Assembly: GCA_016282415.1 (NCBI GenBank)
Contig: JAEEKO010000001.1
Location: forward strand, 1 to 18,969
DNA: 18,969 nt
Source of the DNA: Caryophanales bacterium
Lineage (GTDB): Bacteria > Bacillota_I > Bacilli_A > RF39 > UBA660
Direction: 5' to 3'
The notes below the pieces were generated by a model that saw nothing but the letters and a program-made list of their open reading frames with translations, was not told where the DNA came from and searched no databases. This document shows positions 4,659-12,207 of the stretch, piece by piece (positions within the stretch are counted from its first letter, which is position 1; each line of letters starts with the position of its first letter). A program made the translations under genes and the position numbers.

Positions 4659-7145
4659 TTATCCCTCTTTTTTATTATAGCATTTATTTAGGATTAATGC
4701 AGTAGTACTTAAGATAATACCACTAATACTTAAAACTAGTCCAGTATTGAATCCTTCGGATACATAGTTAATACTGATGGTATGTTTTCCTTCTTTGATA
4801 TCAACTCCAACAAAAGCATCTAACACTTTATAATATGGAACCTTTTTACCATCAACTTTAATAATAAAGCCCTTTTCATATGGTAATGATAAGAATAGTG
4901 TTTCATCGTTTTTTACATCAACCGTACCATTGATTAAGCTATCACCTTTAGTTAATTCTAATTTATGCTCATTCATGGTTTTAATAGCATGATTAGTATT
5001 TCTAATATCAATTAAATGCATTTGTAATAATTCAATTTTTTGGTTGGCTTTATGTTTAACTTCAATTTCAACCAAATCATTTTTTGCAAGAGGATATAAG
5101 TATATATCACCAATTGCTTTACCGTTAACCTTAACATTAATCACACCACGATATTCTTTATGAGCAGTAAATAATGTGTTTTCATTAACCATAAATTTAA
5201 GCTTGATATAAGCTTCTTTTTTAGAATCTATTAATTTAAATCTATTATTTACTATTTCAACATTTTCTAATTCTGTACTACTTTTTTGATAATCAATATC
5301 GTGATAGTAAACATTGTTTTCACCAATCATGGTATTAATAATATCCGATATTTTATAAGCTTTTAAATCATCTTTATTAAGTTTTAAATCTTTAATCTTA
5401 TTAGATACTAGATATCCATAGCTTGATTCGTAGGTAGTATCATATATCTTTTTACCTTGATATGAATCAATTGCTTGGTAGTAGTTAGTTGTACCAACTA
5501 AATATTTAATATTAAGTAATTCAAGAATTAATGGATCATAGTAATTAATTTTGGTATTACAATGTGAATTAACGTTGAATTCAACAATATATTCCGCAAA
5601 ATCCACATAGTTTTGATTACGGATACTATTGAAGTAATTAACGCCATTATAATTGTATACTAAACCATCATTACTAGTTTGAGGAACGGTTAATTCCATA
5701 CGATAATTTTCTTTATTCGGAACTTTATCAATGACTTCAATTAAAGAATCGGTATAACGATTAATTGTTGTAAGATTCTTCGGCGATACATTATGACGGA
5801 TGGTTAATAAACCATTTACACAAAGTTCAATAACAATTAACATTAAAACATAGTAATTAAATTTCTTTTTGTTAATGAATAAGAAATAACTAAATAGTAG
5901 TAGGATGGAAATAACTCCAACTATTATATTAATGATGATTTGGGAGTGATTGTTAATATCCATGATTCTAATAACAAAGGAACTAATAAAGATTACAATT
6001 GTTAAAATCATTAAATAAGCATAATTGTTATCTTTAGTTTTAATGTGTTCTTTATTTAAATAATTATCATATGCAACATAGATTAAAAAGAATGAGAAGT
6101 TAAATGCATAACGACTATTAAACCATACTGGTCTTTGGAATAATTGCCATGCATAGTCAAAAAATCTAAAGGCAAACGATAAGAAAAAGATCATAAAGAA
6201 AATAAATGTAGATACCTTATATTTAAATGAATATTTTGGATTAAAAATAATTAATACAAATAACACAAAGATATATAATGATGAATAAATAATCATAGGG
6301 CCAGCATTATTTTGGTCACCATGATAATAAGTGCCAGGGCATAGTTTATAGAAAAACAACTTAATATTATTGTTAATTCCATCATAGCGAGTAAAGTCAT
6401 GACGTTTATAACCACTAGCTTTCCCCATTAATAATCCAAAGAATGCTGGTAATAACACAACTGAACTAATTAATCCGGATAATAGAGAATAAATAATAAA
6501 ATTAATTATGGCTTTTTTTCTTTTTTCTTTTTCACAATTTATAATTAAATAAATAAAGAATAGGGTAGTCATAATTGCAATCATATAAGCAATATAGAAA
6601 TTTGTAATTAAGGTCAGTGTTAAAAATATAAGATATAAAAGGGGTTTATTTTCATTTACTAAACGTTTTAAACCGAGAATGACTAGTGGTAGAAGAATAA
6701 TTCCATCAAACCACATGATATTATAATAGTAAGTTACCATAAATCCCGACATACTATAGATAATTCCAAATAATAAAGAGGCCTTATTATAATTCTTGTA
6801 ATTTAGAAGAATTGACATAGTAACACTTGCTAATCCTAATTTTAATAGGATGACAATCATATAAAAAATATCGAAGTTCTTAATGCTACTAAATAAGAAT
6901 AATATATTGAATGGACTTAATAAATAATAAGCAGCAGTAGCATAATAATTAAATCCTAATCCAACTTTTAAACTATAGAAATTAAAATCCTTTAAGTTAA
7001 GTAAAAAACCAGTGTATTGATAGTATGAGTCATACATACGAATGGGATGTGTTCCAAACGGTGCAATTCTATTTATCGCAAAAATTAATGTAATTATAGT
7101 CACTGGAATTATAAATGCTAATATATAATGAATCACTTTTTTCAT
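4659..7145 (-). CDS. yfhO: YfhO family membrane glycosyltransferase (GT-C type)
   Basis: An 828-aa polytopic membrane protein close in length to B. subtilis YfhO. It carries about a dozen transmembrane helices over residues 1-445, then an extracellular beta-rich region to about residue 795 (with DGKKVPYYKVLDAFVGVDIK, typical of the YfhO tail), one last helix near 800-820 and a basic C-terminus (NKCYNKKEG). The early loop after helix 1 has IAPFGTHPIRMYDSYYQY, an acidic/aromatic catalytic-loop arrangement of GT-C enzymes. Known role of the family: it takes the undecaprenyl-linked sugar made by CsbB and transfers it outside the membrane to teichoic-type polymers. ATG 7145-7143 has AGAGGG seven bases upstream. 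It leads a two-gene operon with csbB; in Bacillus, losing yfhO while keeping csbB is stressful, consistent with the tight coupling seen here. Confidence 0.88.
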   Translation of the reverse strand: MKKVIHYILAFIIPVTIITLIFAINRIAPFGTHPIRMYDSYYQYTGFLLNLKDFNFYSLKVGLGFNYYATAAYYLLSPFNILFLFSSIKNFDIFYMIVILLKLGLASVTMSILLNYKNYNKASLLFGIIYSMSGFMVTYYYNIMWFDGIILLPLVILGLKRLVNENKPLLYLIFLTLTLITNFYIAYMIAIMTTLFFIYLIINCEKEKRKKAIINFIIYSLLSGLISSVVLLPAFFGLLMGKASGYKRHDFTRYDGINNNIKLFFYKLCPGTYYHGDQNNAGPMIIYSSLYIFVLFVLIIFNPKYSFKYKVSTFIFFMIFFLSFAFRFFDYAWQLFQRPVWFNSRYAFNFSFFLIYVAYDNYLNKEHIKTKDNNYAYLMILTIVIFISSFVIRIMDINNHSQIIINIIVGVISILLLFSYFLFINKKKFNYYVLMLIVIELCVNGLLTIRHNVSPKNLTTINRYTDSLIEVIDKVPNKENYRMELTVPQTSNDGLVYNYNGVNYFNSIRNQNYVDFAEYIVEFNVNSHCNTKINYYDPLILELLNIKYLVGTTNYYQAIDSYQGKKIYDTTYESSYGYLVSNKIKDLKLNKDDLKAYKISDIINTMIGENNVYYHDIDYQKSSTELENVEIVNNRFKLIDSKKEAYIKLKFMVNENTLFTAHKEYRGVINVKVNGKAIGDIYLYPLAKNDLVEIEVKHKANQKIELLQMHLIDIRNTNHAIKTMNEHKLELTKGDSLINGTVDVKNDETLFLSLPYEKGFIIKVDGKKVPYYKVLDAFVGVDIKEGKHTISINYVSEGFNTGLVLSISGIILSTTALILNKCYNKKEG

Positions 7146-7165
7146 ATTGTTACCCTCTATGAATT

Positions 7166-7194
7166 ATCTTAACAAAATAATAATTTAGTGTCTA
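7166..7194 (-). promoter_or_regulatory. promoter of yfhO-csbB
   Basis: Minus-strand -35 TAGACA (7194-7189), exactly 17 bases, -10 TAAGAT (7171-7166) with extended TGT. Divergent from the promoter at 7207-7234, whose -35 begins 13 bases away. Confidence 0.65.
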
Positions 7195-7206
7195 GATAAA
7201 ATGTCT

Positions 7207-7234
7207 TGATTTTATAATAATAGTTTGGTAATAT
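7207..7234 (+). promoter_or_regulatory. promoter of the TasA-like gene
   Basis: -35 TTGATT at 7207-7212, 16-nt spacer, -10 TAATAT at 7229-7234 with extended TGG at 7226-7228. Confidence 0.55.
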
Positions 7235-7256
7235 TTTATTATAGAGGTGTTAGGAT

Positions 7257-7850
7257 ATGGAACGTAAGAGTACAGTGTTTTTAACTGTTATTGCTGTCTT
7301 AACTTTATTAATTGCGGTAGTTGGCGCAACATTTGCATACTTCACTGTAACTATTAGTGGTAATGAAAATGCAACTTCAACTATTATTAGAACCGCTAAT
7401 ATTAAAATCACTTATACAAGTGGAGATAATATATATATCGAAAATGCTGAACCAGGAAGTACTGGTACGTTAACTTTCTCAGTTGAGAACGAAGGTGACC
7501 GTGCTTTAGATTACTATGTTAAATGGACTGATGTAGTTAATACATTTGCTGAAGGTACTCATCCAGAAGAATTAGTTTATTCAGTAACTGTAACTGATGG
7601 TTCTAGTAATTCATTATATACTTTAAGTAATACGATTGCTCCATCAACTGATGGTTATATCAATATTAATTCTAACGATCCTATAACCATTGCACCTGGT
7701 GTAACTCATAATTATTCAATTACATTATCATTCTATGAAATGAATTCAGCACAAAACTATAATCAAGGCAGAACATTCAGTGCTGAAGCTGATATTGAGT
7801 TAGCTGCAAACCAATATTTCTCAACTGATGCTGTATACTCTGGTGTATAA
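7257..7850 (+). CDS. secreted TasA/camelysin-like surface protein, 197 aa
   Basis: ATG at 7257 follows GAGGTG at 7244-7249. The N-terminus MERKST plus a hydrophobic helix (residues 7-27) ends in VGATFAYFT, the signal shape seen in TasA/camelysin-type (Peptidase_M73-like) proteins processed by SipW-type signal peptidases. The mature part is acidic, Thr/Ser/Asn rich, beta-strand rich and free of cysteine. It contains the recurrent pattern of the family: an early TANIKITY strand, AEPGSTGTLTFSVENEG (a turn then a strand with Asn-Glu), and ITIAPGVTHNYSITLSFYE. Relatives form extracellular fibres or cell-surface beta-sandwich proteins. No LPxTG tail, so it is not a sortase substrate. No SipW gene is in the window. 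It is transcribed alone, between a divergent promoter and a strong terminator. Confidence 0.75.
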   Translation: MERKSTVFLTVIAVLTLLIAVVGATFAYFTVTISGNENATSTIIRTANIKITYTSGDNIYIENAEPGSTGTLTFSVENEGDRALDYYVKWTDVVNTFAEGTHPEELVYSVTVTDGSSNSLYTLSNTIAPSTDGYININSNDPITIAPGVTHNYSITLSFYEMNSAQNYNQGRTFSAEADIELAANQYFSTDAVYSGV

Positions 7851-7858
7851 TAATGAAT

Positions 7859-7885
7859 AAAACCCATTTGACTGGGTTTTTTATT
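7859..7885 (+). terminator. intrinsic terminator of the TasA-like gene
   Basis: Stem AAAACCCA/TGGGTTTT (7859-7866 with 7873-7880), 6-nt loop, T6 then ATTTT. Confidence 0.88.
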
Positions 7886-7907
7886 TTGGGTTAAACACTG
7901 AAAACAA

Positions 7908-7936
7908 TTGACAATTCAATAATATTTAGATAAAAT
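7908..7936 (+). promoter_or_regulatory. promoter of tRNA-Cys
   Basis: Consensus -35 TTGACA at 7908-7913, 17-nt spacer, -10 TAAAAT at 7931-7936; the tRNA starts 29 bases downstream of the -10. Confidence 0.8.
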
Positions 7937-7965
7937 GAGAATGCAGTGAAAACTGTGTGCCTTAT

Positions 7966-8039
7966 GGGTCTATAGCCAAGTGGTAAGGCGTGGGACTGCA
8001 ACTCCCTGATCGTTGGTTCAAATCCGACTAGGCCCTCCA
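7966..8039 (+). tRNA. tRNA-Cys (GCA anticodon)
   Basis: Acceptor GGGTCTA pairs with TAGGCCC (one T-G pair), discriminator T, CCA encoded at 8037-8039. D arm GCCAAGTGGTAAGGC, anticodon GCA at 7998-8000, T arm GTTGG TTCAAAT CCGAC. U73 as discriminator is a tRNA-Cys identity element. The outermost anticodon-stem pair is T-T. Confidence 0.96.
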
Positions 8040-8046
8040 TATAAAA

Positions 8047-8080
8047 AATAAACTCGAACTTATTTGTTCGAGTTTTTTAT
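8047..8080. terminator. intrinsic terminator of tRNA-Cys, probably bidirectional
   Basis: A 9-bp stem AACTCGAAC/GTTCGAGTT (8051-8059 with 8066-8074), loop of six, T-run on the plus strand and an A-rich upstream flank that gives a T-run on the minus strand. The convergent 173-aa gene stops at 8079-8077 inside the tail. Confidence 0.88.
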
Positions 8081-8598
8081 TGACTGGTATTTTTAGGAAT
8101 AACCAGTTTTTTAATTATTTCTTCTTCATCTAATTCTTTGACCTGTTGATTAGGATAACCAATATTTATGATGTATGATATGTTCTTGGATGCAACCAAA
8201 ATGGTGTTTTTAACATAACAATCATATATAGGATAGTCAGTATCAGATGCATCGTTAATAACAGCGCAAATTATATTATCATATTTTAAATTAGTAAGGT
8301 GATCAGTATGCTTTAAATAATATTCTTTTATTTGTTCTAATTCAGGATTATCAATTAATTTAACGTTGATAGATAGTTCTTCTGCGTCTTCTATTCCCCA
8401 AGTTTCAACTCTGCTATATTGGGATGAGATGAGATAGACTATAGATTTACCTTTAATAATATTTCTTTTTACCAATTTTTCGGTGAAAACAGCTGCAAAT
8501 GGATAAAGATCTGAATATGGATCCCAATCTCCACCAGCAATAATCGCAAATGAATCGTCCTGTGCTCTTAAAGTAACATCTCCATAAAAATCACACAT
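8077..8598 (-). CDS. hypothetical soluble protein, 173 aa, divergent from LysR
   Basis: Not recognised. The start is set at ATG 8598-8596 because a near-perfect site AGGAGGG lies five bases upstream (8610-8604); an in-frame ATG 13 codons earlier has none. The protein begins MCDFYGDVTLRAQDDSF, then AIIAGGDWDPYSDLYPFAAVF. It has alternating strands and helices, no signal or membrane span, three cysteines, and an acidic C-terminal helix (KELDEEEIIKKL). The fold looks like a small cytoplasmic alpha/beta protein; I cannot name a family. Its promoter overlaps that of the LysR gene, the usual geometry for a LysR-controlled target, so regulation by that protein is a reasonable inference. Confidence 0.75.
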   Translation of the reverse strand: MCDFYGDVTLRAQDDSFAIIAGGDWDPYSDLYPFAAVFTEKLVKRNIIKGKSIVYLISSQYSRVETWGIEDAEELSINVKLIDNPELEQIKEYYLKHTDHLTNLKYDNIICAVINDASDTDYPIYDCYVKNTILVASKNISYIINIGYPNQQVKELDEEEIIKKLVIPKNTSQ

Positions 8599-8631
8599 AT
8601 TTTCCCTCCTCAAGAAAATTGCTTTTCTTAA

Positions 8632-8660
8632 TTGCATTATATAAAACTATTAGGTATAAT
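8632..8660 (+). promoter_or_regulatory. promoter of lysR, overlapping the divergent -10
   Basis: -35 TTGCAT at 8632-8637, 17-nt spacer, perfect -10 TATAAT at 8655-8660. A minus-strand TATAAT for the 173-aa gene lies at 8641-8636, sharing two bases with this -35, so polymerase cannot occupy both. Confidence 0.7.
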
Positions 8661-8674
8661 AAAAATACATATTT

Positions 8675-8691
8675 GTTATGAACTTCATAAC
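8675..8691. promoter_or_regulatory. palindromic LysR-type operator candidate
   Basis: A perfect 8-bp inverted repeat GTTATGAA-C-TTCATAAC, 17 bases in all. It contains a T-N11-A core (T8677, A8689), the classic LysR-family box. It sits about 15 bases downstream of the lysR -10 and immediately before the GGAGG site (8693-8697), fitting autorepression and control of the divergent gene. Confidence 0.6.
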
Positions 8692-8702
8692 CGGAGGTTA
8701 TT

Positions 8703-9590
8703 ATGAATGTTGATTATGAATTATATAAAATCTTTTATCAGGTTGCTAATAGTGGTAATATCACTCATGCTAGTCAGAAATTAAATATTTCTCAACCAGC
8801 CATCAGTAAGGCAATAAAGAATCTAGAATCACAACTTGGTGGCGAGTTATTCGTAAGAACTCAAAAGGGAGTTGTTCTTACTGAAGAAGGTAGAGTATTT
8901 TACAATCATATTAAGAGTGCTATTGATAACATTACTAATGCGGAAAATGAGTTTTCAAATCTAATAAATTTAAATACAGGATCAATAAGAATTGGTGTTA
9001 GTACCACTATTACAGAAAAGTATTTACTACCTTATTTAAAAAAGTTCCATGAATTATATCCAAATATTACAATTCATATGTATACGGATATCAGCAATGA
9101 ATTACTTGATAAATTAAAGAAAGGTGATATTGATTTAGCAATCGTTCATGTTATTGATAAAGATTATGGTCATGATATTGAAATAAATAAAATTAAAAAA
9201 ATTCATAGTTGTTTTGTAGTCAATGAATCTTATCAAGAATTAATTGATCAACCGGTATCAATTAAAACATTAAGTGATTATCCAATAATTCTTCAAACAA
9301 ATGGTTCTAACAGTAGGGATTTCATTAAGAAAATAGAATTTGATTATGGTGTTGCTTTTAATAATAATATTGAATCTTCAAGTTATACTCTTATTTCTGA
9401 ATTTGCTAAGATGGGATTAGGGGTAGGAATAAGTACTAAAGAATATATTAAAGATGATTTAAAAAATAAAATGTTATTTGAAATTCAATTACAAGAGAAG
9501 TTACCAGATCGCTTTATTGCAATTGCGACTTTAAAAAATCAAACAACTAGTTTTAGTGCTAAAAAACTTATTGAGATTATTAAAGAATAA
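8703..9590 (+). CDS. LysR family transcriptional regulator, 295 aa
   Basis: ATG at 8703 with GGAGG at 8693-8697. Residues 1-60 are a textbook winged helix-turn-helix (YKIFYQVANSGNITHASQKL, SQPAISKAIKNLE, LFVRTQKGVVLTEEG). A linker helix runs to about 88, and a periplasmic-binding-like effector domain follows from GSIRIGVSTTITEKYLLPYL to the end. Length is normal for the family. LysR proteins are cytoplasmic tetramers that respond to a small ligand; the ligand cannot be read here. The gene is divergent from the unknown 173-aa gene across overlapping promoters and a T-N11-A palindrome. The phosphoketolase gene lies downstream but is separated by two hairpins and has its own promoter. Confidence 0.93.
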   Translation: MNVDYELYKIFYQVANSGNITHASQKLNISQPAISKAIKNLESQLGGELFVRTQKGVVLTEEGRVFYNHIKSAIDNITNAENEFSNLINLNTGSIRIGVSTTITEKYLLPYLKKFHELYPNITIHMYTDISNELLDKLKKGDIDLAIVHVIDKDYGHDIEINKIKKIHSCFVVNESYQELIDQPVSIKTLSDYPIILQTNGSNSRDFIKKIEFDYGVAFNNNIESSSYTLISEFAKMGLGVGISTKEYIKDDLKNKMLFEIQLQEKLPDRFIAIATLKNQTTSFSAKKLIEIIKE

Positions 9591-9620
9591 AAAACTCGAA
9601 TATAAATTCGAGTTTTTATT
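9591..9620 (+). terminator. intrinsic terminator of lysR
   Basis: A 10-bp stem AAAACTCGAA/TTCGAGTTTT (9591-9600 with 9607-9616), loop TATAAA, then T-rich. It starts directly after the TAA. The core CTCGAA is shared with the tRNA-Cys terminator. Confidence 0.88.
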
Positions 9621-9670
9621 TAATTAGTTTTAATAATTGCTGATTTATGTTTTAAAAAAAATATTTAAAT

Positions 9671-9695
9671 AAGACTTACAAATGTAAGTCTTTTA
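9671..9695. terminator. second, orphan terminator-like hairpin
   Basis: A 9-bp stem AAGACTTAC/GTAAGTCTT with loop AAAT and a TTTT tail, 50 bases after the lysR terminator with no gene between. It may be a backup terminator, the end of an unseen small RNA, or a remnant. The 9621-9670 stretch before it is A/T-rich with nothing else I can call. Confidence 0.6.
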
Positions 9696-9717
9696 ATTTA
9701 CTTTTAAATTATATTCA

Positions 9718-9726
9718 TGATATAAT
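9718..9726 (+). promoter_or_regulatory. extended -10 promoter of xfp
   Basis: TGA-TATAAT (TATAAT at 9721-9726), with a weak -35 TTACTT at 9698-9703 and 17-nt spacing. The start codon is 25 bases downstream. Confidence 0.65.
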
Positions 9727-9750
9727 GTATAAGAAAAATAGGGTGATAGT

Positions 9751-12066
9751 GTGATAACAAGAGATGAGATTAATAAGTTAGATGGATATTTTCGTGCTAG
9801 TTGTTATTTAACTGTAGCACAATTATATTTGTTAGATAATCCATTATTATTAAGACCACTAAAAAAAGAAGATATTAAACGTAAGATTGTAGGTCATTTT
9901 GGAACTACTCCTGGTCAAAATTTTATTTATACCCATTTAAATCGTATTATCAAAAATAATAATGTGGAAATGATTTATTTATCAGGACCAGGTCATGGTG
10001 GTAATGCCATGGTAAGCCAAACTTATTTAGAAGGTACATATTCTAAATTTTATCCAGAAGTATCTGAAGATTTAAAAGGATTACAAAAATTATGTAAACA
10101 ATTTAGTTTCCCTAAGGGAATTAGTTCTCATGTTGCTCCAGAAACTCCGGGTTCCATTAATGAGGGTGGAGAATTAGGTTATAGTTTAGCTCACGCTTAT
10201 GGTGCAGTACTTGATAATCCTAATTTAATCGCAGCTTGTGTTGTGGGTGATGGCGAGGCTGAAACGGGGCCGCTTGCAACTAGCTGGCATTTAAATAAAT
10301 TTTTAAATCCTAAAACTGATGGTTGTGTGTTGCCAATCTTACACTTAAATGGTTATAAGATTGCTAATCCAACAATCTTAGCGCGCATTGGTAATGATGA
10401 ATTAATTAAATTATTTGAAGGTTATGGTTATCATCCATATATTGTAACGGGTAATAGTGATTATGAAATGCATGAAAATATGGCTAATACATTAGATTTA
10501 GTAATCACAGAAATTAAAAAAATCCAAGAAAAATCTCGTAATGATGGAATTACAGCTCGTCCAATCTGGCCGATGATTATTTTAAAAAGTAAAAAGGGTT
10601 GGAATGGTCCTAAAGAAGTTGAAGGTAGTTTTAAATCACATCAAGTTCCATTTACCATTACAACTGATGAAGATGTTAAGAAGTTAGAATCATGGTTATT
10701 AAGTTATAATCCTCATGAGTTATTTACTAATGAAGGTAAGTTAATTCCAGAATTAAAAGAATTGGTACCACCAGCTGAATTATGTATGGGTAATAGTAAG
10801 TATGCTAATGGTGGTGAGTTATTAAAAAAATTAAAAACTCCTAATTGGGAAAACTATGGTGTTGACAGCAATCATGGCGAAACCCAAGTAGAAGATATGC
10901 GTATTTTAGGTTCTTATATTCGTGATGTGGTTAAGGATAACCCAGATAATTTTAGAATATTCGGACCAGACGAAGCATTATCTAATCGTTTAAATAACGT
11001 TTTTGATGTTACTAATCGTACTTTTATGGCTAAGCAAAATAGTAACGATGAATTCTTAAGTCCTTATGGACGAGTATTTGATTCATTCTTAAGTGAACAT
11101 GTTTGTGAAGGTCTATTAGAAGGTTATTTATTAACAGGTCGTCATGGATTTATTCATAGTTATGAAGCTTTCATCCGTATTGTTGATTCAATGGCAAGTC
11201 AACATGCTAAATGGATTAAATTTTGTAATGATATTGAATGGCGTAAACCAATAGCTAGTTTAAATTACATTTTAACTAGTCATTGTTGGCAACAAGATCA
11301 TAATGGTTTTACACATCAAGATCCAGGGTTCTTAAATCATATGGTTACAAAGAAGAGTGATACGGTTCGCATGTATTTACCGTGTGATGTTAATACCTTA
11401 TTATCTTGTGTTGATCATTCATTAAATACTATGAATTATATTAATGTTATTGTTGCTAGTAAGCATTTAAGACCAGTATGGTTAAATGTTGAAGAAGCTA
11501 AAGAACATTGCACTAAAGGTATTGGGGTATTTGATTTTGTATCAAATGATAAAGGTAATCCTGATGTTATATTAACTTGTTGTGGTGATACACCAACGCT
11601 TGAAGTAGTTAGTGCTTCAAAATTACTTCACAAGTATTTACCAAATTTAAAAGTTAGAGTTGTTAACGTTGTTGATTTAATGAAACTAGAAGGTAATAAT
11701 TACCATCCTCATGGTTTAACTGATGAAGATTATGATGCATTATTTACCGTTGATAAACCAATTGTCTTTGCATTCCATGGTTATCCACATTTAATTCATC
11801 AACTTACTTATAATCGTCATAACCAAAATCTTCATGTTCGTGGTTACATTGAAGAAGGTGCAATTACCACTCCATTTGATATGCGTGTTTTAAATCATAT
11901 TGATCGTTATCATTTAGTATTGGATGTAATTAAGTATTTAGAATTAAATGATAAAGATGCTTTAGAACTTAAAAATTATGCTAATAAGATGTTAATTAAA
12001 CATAATGAGTATATTAAGGAATATGGTGTTGATATGCCAGAAGTTACTGATATTAAGCAAATTTAA
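9751..12066 (+). CDS. xfp: xylulose-5-phosphate/fructose-6-phosphate phosphoketolase
   Basis: A 771-aa thiamine-diphosphate enzyme that splits xylulose-5-phosphate (and usually fructose-6-phosphate) with phosphate to acetyl phosphate plus glyceraldehyde-3-phosphate or erythrose-4-phosphate, feeding ATP and acetate formation. The chain matches the family from end to end: VGHFGTTPGQNFIYTHLNR at 47-65, SGPGHGG at 78-84, SSHVAPETPGSINEGGELGY at 125-144, the ThDP/Mg motif GDGEAETGP at 166-174, FGPDE at 404-408, the glutamate region CEGLLEGYLLTGRHG at 452-466, and DHNGFTHQDPGF at 516-527. Slightly short against the usual 790-820 aa, mainly by trimmed ends. The start is GTG at 9751 with AGGGTG five bases upstream. 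It is a single-gene transcript with its own promoter and terminator; its size and full motifs indicate an active enzyme and a likely central carbon route. Confidence 0.97.
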   Translation: MITRDEINKLDGYFRASCYLTVAQLYLLDNPLLLRPLKKEDIKRKIVGHFGTTPGQNFIYTHLNRIIKNNNVEMIYLSGPGHGGNAMVSQTYLEGTYSKFYPEVSEDLKGLQKLCKQFSFPKGISSHVAPETPGSINEGGELGYSLAHAYGAVLDNPNLIAACVVGDGEAETGPLATSWHLNKFLNPKTDGCVLPILHLNGYKIANPTILARIGNDELIKLFEGYGYHPYIVTGNSDYEMHENMANTLDLVITEIKKIQEKSRNDGITARPIWPMIILKSKKGWNGPKEVEGSFKSHQVPFTITTDEDVKKLESWLLSYNPHELFTNEGKLIPELKELVPPAELCMGNSKYANGGELLKKLKTPNWENYGVDSNHGETQVEDMRILGSYIRDVVKDNPDNFRIFGPDEALSNRLNNVFDVTNRTFMAKQNSNDEFLSPYGRVFDSFLSEHVCEGLLEGYLLTGRHGFIHSYEAFIRIVDSMASQHAKWIKFCNDIEWRKPIASLNYILTSHCWQQDHNGFTHQDPGFLNHMVTKKSDTVRMYLPCDVNTLLSCVDHSLNTMNYINVIVASKHLRPVWLNVEEAKEHCTKGIGVFDFVSNDKGNPDVILTCCGDTPTLEVVSASKLLHKYLPNLKVRVVNVVDLMKLEGNNYHPHGLTDEDYDALFTVDKPIVFAFHGYPHLIHQLTYNRHNQNLHVRGYIEEGAITTPFDMRVLNHIDRYHLVLDVIKYLELNDKDALELKNYANKMLIKHNEYIKEYGVDMPEVTDIKQI

Positions 12067-12106
12067 TGTTTGGTTAATAATATTACATTGATTATTTAAT
12101 TATTGA

Positions 12107-12136
12107 AGAACAATAAGTTATTTATTGTTCCTTTTT
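12107..12136 (+). terminator. intrinsic terminator of xfp
   Basis: Stem GAACAATAA/TTATTGTTC (12108-12116 with 12122-12130), 5-nt loop, then CTTTTT. The gap from 12067 holds nothing else visible. Confidence 0.85.
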
Positions 12137-12162
12137 ATTATTAAAAATTCAATTTTCCTCTT

Positions 12163-12191
12163 TTGACGAAACAATAATTAATTACTATATT
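12163..12191 (+). promoter_or_regulatory. promoter of the four-gene operon
   Basis: -35 TTGACG at 12163-12168, 17-nt spacer, -10 TATATT at 12186-12191. The start codon is only 16 bases beyond the -10, so the leader is very short. Confidence 0.7.
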
Positions 12192-12207
12192 CATGATTGG
12201 TGATTAA

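Noticed and set aside
4449..4691. 80-codon plus-strand frame over the csbB start
   Set aside because: Antisense to a well-supported glycosyltransferase gene; Phe/Ser/Leu-rich translation typical of antisense shadow.
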